Assembly (NCBI RefSeq): GCF_001625325.1
Contig: NZ_JRQQ01000016.1
Location: 10,001-48,000, forward strand
Length of the DNA stretch: 38,000 nucleotides
From: Croceicoccus estronivorus
GTDB lineage: Bacteria > Pseudomonadota > Alphaproteobacteria > Sphingomonadales > Sphingomonadaceae
Direction of reading: 5' to 3'
The notes under the pieces were generated by a model that saw only the letters and a list, made by a program, of their open reading frames with translations, did no database searches and was not told where the DNA came from. Position 1 is the stretch's first letter. Each line of letters begins with the position of its first letter. This document shows positions 17,754 through 25,634 of this stretch, one piece after another. A program made the position numbers and the translations under genes.

Positions 17754-18371
17754 ATGTTCACCGGCATAGTCACCGCCATCGGCACTATCAAAGACACGAC
17801 CGTGCGCGGCGACCTGCGCGCCACGATCGCTTGCCCCTACGATCCGGCGGCAATCGCCATCGGCGCATCGATCGCCTGTTCGGGCGTTTGCCTGACCGTC
17901 ATCGAACGCGGCGGCAGTGCTGGCGACGCGTGGTTCACTGTCGACATTTCCGGCGAGACTCAGGCCTGCACGGTGCCGGACCGGTGGGTGGAAGGCCGCA
18001 AGCTGAACCTCGAACTGGCTCTGAAGCTGGGCGACGAATTGGGCGGCCATATCGTGACTGGCCATGTCGATGCCGTCGGAACCGTTGCCGCGCGCGGCAA
18101 AGACGGGGATTCGACGCGTCTGACCATTGCGGCGCCGAAAGAGATCGCCGCCTACATCGCTCCCAAAGGGTCGATCACTGTCGATGGCGTATCGCTCACC
18201 GTGAACACGGTGGAAGACCAGGCGGACGGTTCGGCCCATTTCGGCCTCAACATCATCCCGCACACAGCCGCGGTCACGACGCTGGGCGATCTTTGGGAAG
18301 GCCATAAGGTCAATCTGGAGATCGACGTTCTCGCCCGGTATCTCCAGCGAATGCAAAGCCTGAGAGGCTGA
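17754..18371 (+). CDS. ribE: Riboflavin synthase alpha subunit
   Basis: A 205-residue protein built of two similar lumazine-binding barrels. The N-terminus MFTGIVTAIGTI is diagnostic, as are SIACSGVCLTVIE in the first barrel, DELGGHIVTGHVDAVGTV at the junction, and SITVDGVSLTVNTV in the second. It dismutates two lumazine molecules to riboflavin. The ATG at 17754 has AAAGGGA at 17743-17749, a strong ribosome site. It is the end of the ribD-ribE pair; a terminator-like hairpin follows. Confidence 0.95.
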   Translation: MFTGIVTAIGTIKDTTVRGDLRATIACPYDPAAIAIGASIACSGVCLTVIERGGSAGDAWFTVDISGETQACTVPDRWVEGRKLNLELALKLGDELGGHIVTGHVDAVGTVAARGKDGDSTRLTIAAPKEIAAYIAPKGSITVDGVSLTVNTVEDQADGSAHFGLNIIPHTAAVTTLGDLWEGHKVNLEIDVLARYLQRMQSLRG

Positions 18372-18393
18372 ACGGCCCGGCCACGCAGCAAAA

Positions 18394-18425
18394 CGGCGGC
18401 TGATCCCAAAAGGAAACAGCCGCCG
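18394..18425. terminator. Rho-independent terminator between riboflavin synthase and aminotransferase genes
   Basis: A perfect 9-bp stem (CGGCGGCTG with CAGCCGCCG) around a 14-base loop sits in the 72-base gap between convergent genes. Read on the minus strand the stem is followed directly by TTTT, so it should end the aminotransferase transcript; on the plus strand a short T-rich stretch also follows. Confidence 0.75.
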
Positions 18426-18443
18426 CTTCGTCGTTTCGCTGAA

Positions 18444-19625
18444 TCAGGCCGTAACGTCGGCCAGCGCGTCGATGAACTTCTGGATGTTGCCCATCGTCAG
18501 CCCCGCCACGTTGATGCGGCCGGAACCCGCCATATAGACGCCGTGCTTTTCGCGAATCGCAAGGATCTGATCCTTGTCGAGCGCCAGCATGGAAAAGAGC
18601 CCGTTCTGGTGTGCCAGCGGGGCAAGATCGAGGCCCGCTACGCGGTTGTCCGCGGCAGCCAATGCCTTGCGCACATCGCGCATCCGCGTGCGCATGGCGT
18701 CGAGTTCAGCCAGCCATTGCTTGGTCAGGCTTTCGTCGCGCAGCACCAGCCGCACGGCGGCCGCCCCATGATCCGGCGGCTGCGACCAGTTGGTCCGGGC
18801 CAGGACGTGGCCGTTGGAAAGGACTTTCACCGTACTCTCGGCGCTCTTGCCCATGACATAGAACGCACCAACCCGATCCCGGTAGAGCCCGAAGTTCTTG
18901 TCGCAGCTATAACAGATCATCGCTTCGGGAACGGCAGCCAGGACCTTGCGCAGCCCGGCGGCGTCTTCATCCATCCCACGGCCAAGGCCCTGATAGGCAA
19001 GGTCGATGATCGGCAGCAAACCGCTGTCCGCAACCAGCCTGGCAACTTCGTCCCACTCTTCGGGAGTGTAATCGATACCGGTCGGGTTGTGGCAGCAACC
19101 ATGAAGCAGGATCGCATCACCCGGCTGGGCATCGGCGATCGCCGCACGCAATGCCGCCATGTCCGCCGTCCCAACCGGGCCGGCATGACTGAACCCGACG
19201 CTTTCCATCTCGAGATCGGCAAGGATCTGAGGATGGTTCGGCCAGGTCGGGGTGCCGGTGATGATACGGTTGATTCCGCTGCGCTTCGCCAGTGCGAAAG
19301 CAAGCCGGAGCCCGCCGGTACCACCGGGCACCTGCATTCCATCTATCCGCCCCCCCATGGTCGGGTCCTTGGAGCCGAAAATGTAGGGCATCAGCGCATG
19401 GACGAAGCCCATGTCGCCTTCCGGGCCGAGATAGGCTTTCGAATCCTGTTCGGCCACCAGCTTCTGTTCGGCGGCCTTGACCGCAGAGAAAACGGGCGTC
19501 GCTCCATCATTGGTGCGATAGACGCCAACGCCAAGGTCGATCTTGTCGGCGCGCGGGTCCGCATCGTAGAGCTTGATGAGCGCGAGGAGCGCATCGGCGG
19601 GCTGTTGATTCAGGCTATCTAGCAT
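18444..19625 (-). CDS. Aromatic amino acid / aspartate aminotransferase (class I, PLP)
   Basis: A 393-residue PLP enzyme of the AspC/TyrB subgroup. The cofactor lysine is Lys243 in CYSCDKNFGLYRDRVG, and the N-terminal IDLGVGVYRTNDG, the central HGCCHNPTGIDYT and the C-terminal GSGRINVAGLT (with the carboxylate-binding Arg) are subgroup hallmarks. It exchanges amino groups between 2-oxoglutarate and aromatic or dicarboxylic amino acids; substrate preference cannot be fixed by eye. The ATG at 19625 has AAGGAG 7 bases upstream. It stands alone between riboflavin synthase and EipA. Confidence 0.93.
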   Translation of the reverse strand: MLDSLNQQPADALLALIKLYDADPRADKIDLGVGVYRTNDGATPVFSAVKAAEQKLVAEQDSKAYLGPEGDMGFVHALMPYIFGSKDPTMGGRIDGMQVPGGTGGLRLAFALAKRSGINRIITGTPTWPNHPQILADLEMESVGFSHAGPVGTADMAALRAAIADAQPGDAILLHGCCHNPTGIDYTPEEWDEVARLVADSGLLPIIDLAYQGLGRGMDEDAAGLRKVLAAVPEAMICYSCDKNFGLYRDRVGAFYVMGKSAESTVKVLSNGHVLARTNWSQPPDHGAAAVRLVLRDESLTKQWLAELDAMRTRMRDVRKALAAADNRVAGLDLAPLAHQNGLFSMLALDKDQILAIREKHGVYMAGSGRINVAGLTMGNIQKFIDALADVTA

Positions 19626-19713
19626 GGCGCCGCTCCTTGCCGATGTGCCTGCTTTCTATCAACTGGAAAATCGCGTTTGCGGCATCAAATGCCCCGCCCG
19701 GCGGCCCAGTTCC

Positions 19714-20520
19714 TCAGAAAGGAATCCACTTCTGGGTCTTGCGGATCTTCATATAGCCTGCATTCACGCCAAGCCTCAGGCCTGCCCCCATGCGAATCGG
19801 GATCAGCACAGTGTCACCATTCCGCAGATAACTGGCGTTGAATCCGCCAATCACGTAGGCCTGCCCTTCGACAGCGGGGAAGCGTTTGTAGATGTCTTCC
19901 GTGTCATAGAGATTATAGACCAGCACGAAGGTATTGCCGACATTGGCACCCACGTCGAAACCGATCGACGGGCCCGTCCAATAGACCGGGCGTTCGCCTT
20001 CCACCTTGTGGTACAGCGTGCCCGAACCGTAACGCAAACCGATGCCGATCGCACCGCCGCCTTCGCGGCCGACGATGTAGGCATTGGGCTCACCCTGCTT
20101 TTCCAGCCAGCTCTCGATCATGCGGGCCAGCCCTTCAGCCCCTTTGCCGAACACGCCTTCTGCTGCGCCGACCAGATCGTCGCGCTTGTAAGTCTTGCCT
20201 TCCGCCGCCGCCCCGGCAGGATCGCCTGCGGCCTGGCTTGCCGCCTTCGACGCATCGGGAGAGGTCACCACCGGATCCGCGGGGGTTTCCGCAGGCATCG
20301 GCGTGCCGTTGCCCGATACCGGTTCGCTGCCCCAGGTATCGGCAGATTCGGGGGCACTGCCCGCTGGCGTCGTCGCGGCGGCCGAATCCGGCGCGGCGAG
20401 ATCGCCGTCGATCGGGAGCTCCCCTTGCTGCGCGGCAAGCGGCGCAGCGCCAAGCATGAGAGCAAGGCCCGCCAGAGCACCGGCAGCATGGCGGCGTAAT
20501 GTGGCGGCGAAAAACGTCAT
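19714..20520 (-). CDS. EipA-like envelope protein (DUF1134)
   Basis: A 268-residue secreted protein: signal peptide at residues 1 to about 30 (LAGLALMLGAAPLAAQ), a low-complexity region rich in Ala, Pro and Ser (about 35-105), then the DUF1134 domain starting near KTYKRDDLVGAAEGVFG and running through GREGGGAIGIGLRYGSGTLYHK, VGANVGNTFVLVYNL and RMGAGLRLGVNAGYM to the end. EipA of Brucella is a periplasmic soluble barrel needed for envelope integrity; a similar role is assumed. The ATG at 20520 has GGGGA 6 bases upstream. It is divergent from the tRNA-Ser gene. Confidence 0.87.
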   Translation of the reverse strand: MTFFAATLRRHAAGALAGLALMLGAAPLAAQQGELPIDGDLAAPDSAAATTPAGSAPESADTWGSEPVSGNGTPMPAETPADPVVTSPDASKAASQAAGDPAGAAAEGKTYKRDDLVGAAEGVFGKGAEGLARMIESWLEKQGEPNAYIVGREGGGAIGIGLRYGSGTLYHKVEGERPVYWTGPSIGFDVGANVGNTFVLVYNLYDTEDIYKRFPAVEGQAYVIGGFNASYLRNGDTVLIPIRMGAGLRLGVNAGYMKIRKTQKWIPF

Positions 20521-20683
20521 GTGCGATCCCCAGACCCGTCAGAAACGGACTATTCCTAAGGAAACAGCATGAGTCCATGGCAGGTGAAGCGGCAATGAAC
20601 GCTCGACGAAGCGAGTCTCTTTCGGGCCGAATTGAATCGATCAAGCTGTGATCGGGGCCACAGCAAATTTCCTGAAAGGTGTA

Positions 20684-20713
20684 CTTGCCGGGGCACCCCA
20701 CCGCCGTTATAGC
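20684..20713 (+). promoter_or_regulatory. Putative sigma-70 promoter for tRNA-Ser
   Basis: CTTGCC at 20684-20689 and TATAGC at 20708-20713 are separated by 18 bases and end 25 bases before the tRNA. Spacing and location fit a housekeeping promoter; the hexamers are only partial consensus matches. Confidence 0.45.
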
Positions 20714-20738
20714 GCGCCGTCTGCCGCCAAGGCGTTCC

Positions 20739-20828
20739 GGAGACGTGGGTGAGTGGCTGAAACCAGTTCCCTGCTAAGGAACCATACTCGTAAGGGTATC
20801 GAGGGTTCGAATCCCTCCGTCTCCGCCA
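20739..20828 (+). tRNA. tRNA-Ser (anticodon GCU)
   Basis: Read as RNA with a 7-bp acceptor stem (GGAGACG with CGTCTCC), a D-arm with GGGTGAGTGGCTGAAACC, a 5-bp anticodon stem GTTCC/GGAAC around loop CTGCTAA with anticodon GCT at 20773-20775, a long class II variable arm, a T-arm GAGGGTTCGAATCCCTC, discriminator G and an encoded CCA. The anticodon reads the serine codons AGC and AGU. Confidence 0.97.
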
Positions 20829-20862
20829 TCTTCCCGAATCAGAAGGCTTCTCTTGCGGAAGC

Positions 20863-20883
20863 GGCGGGCCACATAGGCCCGCC
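20863..20883. terminator. Hairpin between tRNA-Ser and the convergent small gene
   Basis: A perfect 8-bp GC-rich stem (GGCGGGCC with GGCCCGCC) with an ACATA loop lies 35 bases after the tRNA and 11 bases beyond the stop of the convergent gene. No direct T-run follows on either strand, so it may stop both transcripts or only protect their ends. Confidence 0.5.
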
Positions 20884-20893
20884 AGACATCGTT

Positions 20894-21316
20894 TTACAGA
20901 TTGTAGAAATCGGGGAAGCGTTGGAGCAGTTCGCCGATTTCATTGTCCGAAATGTTGAACTCGAAACCTTCTTCATCACCCCGGCGGCGATAGCCGTAAA
21001 CGTTCGTCCATGACCATCCGGCCATCCCGTTCACGGGGAAGACTTCCCAGGTGATGTGGCACAGTGCTGAGCCGTCCGAGACCTGAACCACTTCGAATTC
21101 ACGCATGCGAATATCCGAGCCGACACCGGCGCGTTCGAAACGGGCGACCTGATCGCTACAGGCATCGTTGGCGGTCGCCCGGTCATCGAAGCAATGCACC
21201 TGGCCGAGCGTAAACGAATAATACGGAAAGACGTAATGCCCGGCGATGGCCTTGCCATCCTTGTCGAGCATTGCCTGGCCATAACTACGGCACAGCGCGT
21301 CCGGCCCCTTTATCAT
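20894..21316 (-). CDS. Small protein, possibly SnoaL/NTF2-like
   Basis: A 140-residue soluble protein that I do not recognise firmly. The N-terminal helix (PDALCRSYGQAMLDKDGKAIAGHYVFPYYSF), the run of aromatic strands (ALCHITWEVFP, WSWTNVYGYRR) and overall size fit an NTF2/SnoaL-like cone fold, used by many small enzymes and binding proteins. No catalytic set can be named. The ATG at 21316 has GGAAGGA about 7 bases upstream; a TTG at 21322 is the alternative. It stands alone, convergent to the tRNA gene and downstream of prpE. Confidence 0.7.
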   Translation of the reverse strand: MIKGPDALCRSYGQAMLDKDGKAIAGHYVFPYYSFTLGQVHCFDDRATANDACSDQVARFERAGVGSDIRMREFEVVQVSDGSALCHITWEVFPVNGMAGWSWTNVYGYRRRGDEEGFEFNISDNEIGELLQRFPDFYNL

Positions 21317-21404
21317 CCCCAAATCCTTCCATTACTTTTTCTGGTTGGTGGGGGATGGCGCACATTTGAGGCTGCGGCAAGGCTCCGGTTGCACCGCACG
21401 ATTT

Positions 21405-23285
21405 CTAGGCGGCAGTTCCGGCCATCGCCTTGCGAATCACATCGGGGGCCGCCGGATCGTCGATCGTAGGCGGGGGCGCAAAATCCTCTCCATTGGCGAT
21501 CTTGCGCAGGAGATTGCGCAAGATCTTGCCAGAACGCGTCTTCGGCAATTGCGGCACGACGAACACGGTCTTGAGCGCGGCAACCGCACCCAGATCTTCG
21601 CGCACGGCGGCAATAACCCGAGCGGCCAATGTCGCATCGCCTTCCGATCCGGCACGGGGAACGACGAAGGCAATGGGAATCATCCCTTTGACCTTGTCGT
21701 CGGCACCGATCACGGCGCATTCCGCCACGCCGTCCTGCTCCGCAACGATCTGCTCCATCTGCCCGGTGGAGAGGCGATGGCCTGCGACATTGATGATATC
21801 GTCCGTGCGGCCCATGATATGGAGAAAGCCTTCCTCATCGAAATGCCCGGCATCGCCCGTTTCGTAATAGCCGGGGAAGGCAGCGAAATTCTTCTCATAT
21901 CCCGCCTTGTTGTTCCACAAGGTGCGCAAGGCGCCCGGCGGTAGCGGCGCCTTGATAACGACCGATCCACTGTGCCCGTCAGGCACAGGCTTGCCATCGT
22001 CGTCGAGCACGGCGAACGCATAACCGGGTACAGGGAAGCCGGCGCTGCCACGCTTGCGCCGCAAGTCACCCAGTGCGAAGCAGCTGGCAATCGCCGGCCA
22101 GCCGAGTTCCGTCTGCCACCAGTGGTCGATCACCGGCAGGCCCGACTTCTCTTCCAGCCAGGCGATAGTGTCGGGATCGGCGCGTTCACCGGCCAGGAAG
22201 ATCGCGCGCAAGTCTCCGGTCCCGATTTCTGCCAGATATTGCGCATCGGGGTCTTCCTTGCGCACCGCACGAATGGCGGTTGGCGCAGTAAAGAACACTT
22301 TCACGCCATGGCGGGCGATTGTTCTCCAGAATGTGCCCGGATCGGGAGTGCCAACCGGTTTACCCTCGAAGAGTACGGTCGTCGCCCCGACTAGCAGCGG
22401 CGCATAGACAATATAGGAATGCCCCACCACCCAGCCGACGTCCGATGCAGCCCAGAATACGTCGCCCGCGCCAATGCCGTAGATGTTCGCCATCGACCAT
22501 GTCAGCGCAACCGCATGCCCGCCGTTTTCGCGCACCACGCCCTTCGGTGTGCCGGTCGTGCCGGAAGTGTAAAGGATATAGAGCGGATCGGCGGACGCGA
22601 CCGGAACGCATTCCGGGATCGAGGAATCGCCAACACGCGCCCTCAGCGTGGCCCAGTCAAGATCACGGCCTTCTTGCAACTCAGCGGTCCGCTGCTCGCG
22701 TTGATACACGACCACATTGCTGACCTGGTGGCGGGCAAGCGCCAGCGCTTCGTCCACCATCGGCTTGTAGGCGATGGTCCTGGCCCCTTCGATCCCGCAG
22801 CTGGCGGTAAGCAGCAGCTTGGGGGCGGCATCGTCGATACGCTTGGCCAATTCGTGGGGAGCGAAACCACCGAACACCACCGAATGAATCGCCCCCAGCC
22901 GGGCACAGGCCAGCATGGCGAAAACCGTTTCCGGGATCATCGGCATATAGATGATGACCCGATCGCCCTTGCTCACCCCGAGCGAAGCCAGCATCGCCGC
23001 GACCTGCCCGACTTCCTGCAGCAATCCGGCATAGCTGTAGCTGTGAACCGTGCCGGTAACCGGGCTGTCGTAAATCAGGGCAGGCGTATCGCCCCGGCCT
23101 TCCGCCACATGACGGTCCACGCAATTATGGCAGGTATTGAGATTACCGCCCGGAAACCAGCCCTGCGTCTCGTCATAGGCGCGCTCGGGTGCAGTGGACC
23201 ATGCCACCGCGCCCGCCGCCTTGGACCAGAAGGTCTCCGGATCGTCGATGCTCTCTTGCCAGGCTTGCGTGTAGGCTTCGCTCAT
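21405..23285 (-). CDS. prpE: Propionyl-CoA synthetase-like acyl-CoA ligase
   Basis: A 626-residue adenylate-forming enzyme of the acetate/propionate-CoA ligase group. It has the P-loop-like TSGTTGTPKG, the A-domain motif DHWWQTELGW, the hinge region YYETGDAGHFDEEGF and the C-terminal catalytic lysine (Lys587) in [29 protein letters not shown] places it in the Acs/PrpE branch, and the form with WQTELGWP and GYAFAVLDDDG fits PrpE. It converts propionate, ATP and CoA to propionyl-CoA. Lys587 is the residue acetylated by protein acetyltransferases in homologues. The ATG at 23285 was preferred over one at 23357. It starts 10 bases after a GNAT acetyltransferase gene on the same strand. Confidence 0.88.
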   Translation of the reverse strand: MSEAYTQAWQESIDDPETFWSKAAGAVAWSTAPERAYDETQGWFPGGNLNTCHNCVDRHVAEGRGDTPALIYDSPVTGTVHSYSYAGLLQEVGQVAAMLASLGVSKGDRVIIYMPMIPETVFAMLACARLGAIHSVVFGGFAPHELAKRIDDAAPKLLLTASCGIEGARTIAYKPMVDEALALARHQVSNVVVYQREQRTAELQEGRDLDWATLRARVGDSSIPECVPVASADPLYILYTSGTTGTPKGVVRENGGHAVALTWSMANIYGIGAGDVFWAASDVGWVVGHSYIVYAPLLVGATTVLFEGKPVGTPDPGTFWRTIARHGVKVFFTAPTAIRAVRKEDPDAQYLAEIGTGDLRAIFLAGERADPDTIAWLEEKSGLPVIDHWWQTELGWPAIASCFALGDLRRKRGSAGFPVPGYAFAVLDDDGKPVPDGHSGSVVIKAPLPPGALRTLWNNKAGYEKNFAAFPGYYETGDAGHFDEEGFLHIMGRTDDIINVAGHRLSTGQMEQIVAEQDGVAECAVIGADDKVKGMIPIAFVVPRAGSEGDATLAARVIAAVREDLGAVAALKTVFVVPQLPKTRSGKILRNLLRKIANGEDFAPPPTIDDPAAPDVIRKAMAGTAA

Positions 23286-23295
23286 TGCGCTGCTT

Positions 23296-23808
23296 TCAAC
23301 CAAATGTTTTCGAGAGGATGACAAGCGTCGGATCGCCGTCGAACTCTTCAGGAACAAATCCCTTCTCGCGCTCGAGCTCGATCGCGGCGTGGTTGTCCCG
23401 GCTTTCGATCGCGATTACCCGCCGCACGCCGCGACGTTGCGCTTCCTGCCCGAGAAAGTCGAGCAGCGCCCAGCCGACGCCCTTGCCCTTGTAATCGCTG
23501 CGAATGGATACGGCGATTTCGCCGGTATCCAGCTTGCTGTCGCACGCGAGGAGAGCAGAAGCGACCAGAGCCCCGCCAGCCTTGTCGAAGGCCAGAAAGC
23601 TCTCACTCGTGAAATGATCGACGTGGATCAGCGGCGCGAGCTGTTCATGGCTGACATGTTCGCCTGCGGTGAAGAAACGGAACCGGCGATCTTCATCGCT
23701 GACATTGTCGAACAGCGCTGTCAGCGCCGCTTCATCCGCTTCCGTGGCCGGACGGACCTCCAGGGTTACGCCTGAACGGGTGGCAAGTTCGGTTTGGGCA
23801 GTCATCAT
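23296..23808 (-). CDS. GNAT acetyltransferase resembling the PatZ/Pat catalytic domain
   Basis: A 170-residue GNAT protein with the acetyl-CoA-binding segment RSDYKGKGVGWALLDFL (motif A, K-G-K-G-V-G). The N-terminal part, EVRPATEADEAALTALF followed by EDRRFRFFTAGEHVSHEQLAPLIHVD, resembles the GNAT domain found at the C-terminus of PatZ/Pat protein lysine acetyltransferases, but the large NDP-ligase-like domain of those proteins is absent. The gene lies 10 bases upstream of prpE, and both PrpE and Acs in this window keep the PKTRSGK target motif, so a role in silencing these CoA ligases by acetylation is a reasonable inference. A different small substrate cannot be excluded. Confidence 0.8.
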   Translation of the reverse strand: MMTAQTELATRSGVTLEVRPATEADEAALTALFDNVSDEDRRFRFFTAGEHVSHEQLAPLIHVDHFTSESFLAFDKAGGALVASALLACDSKLDTGEIAVSIRSDYKGKGVGWALLDFLGQEAQRRGVRRVIAIESRDNHAAIELEREKGFVPEEFDGDPTLVILSKTFG

Positions 23809-24043
23809 GCTCTCCAGTTGTGGTCTGTCACGACCGGTTCGGGGCCGGCTGTTCCTTGGCGGTTCGAAACCCGCCGCGCCTTGTCATGGATCAAGGGATG
23901 CATCGAGACGCCTCCACCGGTCGGGGATGCGTCGCGGGTCGTGACTCCGAACCATGACGAACCACCCCTATCACCATGCTGCACCCTATTTGTGACGGTG
24001 TTTTTCGTTCAGGAAAAGGTTTCATGCAACCGGTCCGACCAGT

Positions 24044-25423
24044 TCAGAAGCTGTACTTGGCCGATACCTGAACTTTCTGGAGGTTGCCGCTCGCCCCGGC
24101 CTCGTTCTCCCGTTCGGCATACATGTATTCGACGCCCAGATCGAGTTTGGGCACTGGAGAATAGATGATGTTGGCCAGGGCATTCCACACCGAGTCCGTC
24201 GGGCTTGTTCCCGTGAGCGAGGTGGGATTGTCGGCCTTGAAATAACTGCCCGCGATAGTCGAGCGCATCTTGGCGTTCCACACATGGCGGAAAGCCGCGA
24301 AACCGGAGTAAGTCGCAATCGCGTGTAGATCGCCCTTCGCATCCACTGCCGCATCGTTGACAATGTTTGCGCCGAGATAGCGACCGAGGCCCTTGCCGGC
24401 GGTAGCCATGAACCGGAAATCGTCCTTCGCACCGACGGGCACCTTGCCCGACACGCTGATGCCATACCCGAAGGCGCTGTCGGCCCCGAGACCGAAGTCG
24501 TCATCCGTGACTTTCAACTGGCGCAGGATGCCCGCCACAGTGAAATACTTCGAATCGTATCGCGCGACGATATCGGGAATGCCATCGTCGCCCGGCGTCA
24601 CGCGCCCTCCCGAGGCAGTGGTGACGGTCGTTTCGGGTTGTTCGAGCGCGAGGGAAAGGCCGTTCTTAGCCTTGTAGCGGATCATCGGCTGACGCACGAA
24701 CACGGTGCCCGGCATCGTTCCGACGAAATCGAGACTGTCGGGCAAGGCTCCGACATTCTGGAACGTCGACCATGCCTGACCGAACAGCCAGCCATCATAA
24801 GTCAGGAAGGCCTGGCGCAGTCGGGGCGAATAGCTGTTGGAGACACGCTCATCCCCGCCATCGGTGACCATGAAATCCATTTCGAGATGCGTGCCGAGCG
24901 AATGATTGCCGACGGGGGTCTGGGTAGTGAGTATGATCCTGCTCTGGCGTGCGCTGAAATCCGTATCCCAGCCCGAGCCCTTGCCTCCGATGGGGATAGT
25001 ACCCGGCAACAGGAAGTCGCGTGTGACCGCATTGCCGGCCAGTTGCCCGCCACTGGTACGCTCGCTGATCGCGTCGAGCTTCACATAACCGCCCAGTTTG
25101 ACGGTGGTGTCGCCGATGCGGAAACCGTCGCGATCGTTTTTCTCGACAACCGCGATTCGTTCCTCGATCTGCTTCTGCTGCGCAGCCACGGCACGGGTTT
25201 CGGACACAGCCGCGCGCATTTCTGCGACTGCTGCCGCTGTTTCCGCCGTCGTCTGTTGCGAATCCATCCGCTCCTGCAAGGCCGCAACCATCGCTTCCAG
25301 CCGATCGAGACGGCTCTCGATCGAGGCCTGGGCATGGGCGGTCGCGGGAACCAGGGCGCTGGCAGCCAGCAAAACTCCCGCCACATGCAACCGCCGACCG
25401 GTCATTGTCGAAAAAACGGACAT
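24044..25423 (-). CDS. DcaP-like trimeric outer-membrane porin
   Basis: A 459-residue secreted protein. A signal peptide ends near AHA-Q, then an alpha-helical coiled coil of about 60 residues (SRLDRLEAMVAALQERMD to AVVEKND) precedes a beta-barrel starting at TVKLGGYVKLDA and ending in the terminal phenylalanine VQVSAKYSF. The coiled coil plus barrel and the segments RQSRIILTTQTPVG and LTYDGWLFGQAWSTF are typical of DcaP-type porins, which take up dicarboxylates and related organic acids. Start ATG at 25423 has GGAGGGG just upstream. It is divergent from acs across a shared 211-base region carrying a candidate operator, which suggests coordinated control. Confidence 0.87.
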   Translation of the reverse strand: MSVFSTMTGRRLHVAGVLLAASALVPATAHAQASIESRLDRLEAMVAALQERMDSQQTTAETAAAVAEMRAAVSETRAVAAQQKQIEERIAVVEKNDRDGFRIGDTTVKLGGYVKLDAISERTSGGQLAGNAVTRDFLLPGTIPIGGKGSGWDTDFSARQSRIILTTQTPVGNHSLGTHLEMDFMVTDGGDERVSNSYSPRLRQAFLTYDGWLFGQAWSTFQNVGALPDSLDFVGTMPGTVFVRQPMIRYKAKNGLSLALEQPETTVTTASGGRVTPGDDGIPDIVARYDSKYFTVAGILRQLKVTDDDFGLGADSAFGYGISVSGKVPVGAKDDFRFMATAGKGLGRYLGANIVNDAAVDAKGDLHAIATYSGFAAFRHVWNAKMRSTIAGSYFKADNPTSLTGTSPTDSVWNALANIIYSPVPKLDLGVEYMYAERENEAGASGNLQKVQVSAKYSF

Positions 25424-25496
25424 GAAACCCCTCCCCATCTTGCGTGGTAAGGGCTACAAAATCGCAATTCGCTGAGCCGTCCTCTATCGGCAATAG

Positions 25497-25523
25497 GTCT
25501 GTCAGACTTAAGTCTATAAGACT
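25497..25523. promoter_or_regulatory. Nested GTCT/AGAC dyads between porin and acs (candidate response-regulator operator)
   Basis: The segment contains GTCTGTCAGAC (25497-25507), the perfect 12-base palindrome AGACTTAAGTCT (25504-25515) and AGTCTATAAGACT (25511-25523), overlapping so that GTCT-type half-sites are repeated. It lies 112 bases before the acs start and 74 bases before the porin start. The core GACTTAAGTCTA recurs at 35118-35129 and 37771-37782. Binding by the CrbR-like regulator encoded downstream of acs is inferred. Confidence 0.6.
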
Positions 25524-25634
25524 TTTGTCGCGATGATCGGACGGCCCCTGTTGTTTTATGGATTGCACACGTCCATGCGCCTGCACGCCCGTTGCTTCCC
25601 GCACCGGGGCCGCTGAGAAGAAATGGGAGAGATC

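Noticed and set aside
23822-23830. GGTCTGTCA upstream of the GNAT gene, identical to part of the acs dyad region (25496-25504)
   Set aside because: A nine-base match between two intergenic regions is likely by chance, and the GACTTWRGTCTA core is absent here.
23858-23875. T-arm-like GGCGGTTCGAAACCCGCC upstream of the GNAT gene
   Set aside because: The stem pairs only with an 8-base loop and no acceptor, D or anticodon arm surrounds it, so it is not a tRNA.
24028-24044. Inverted repeat AACCGGTCCGACCAGTT at the porin stop
   Set aside because: One mismatch and a single central base; it cannot form a terminator hairpin and overlaps the stop codon.
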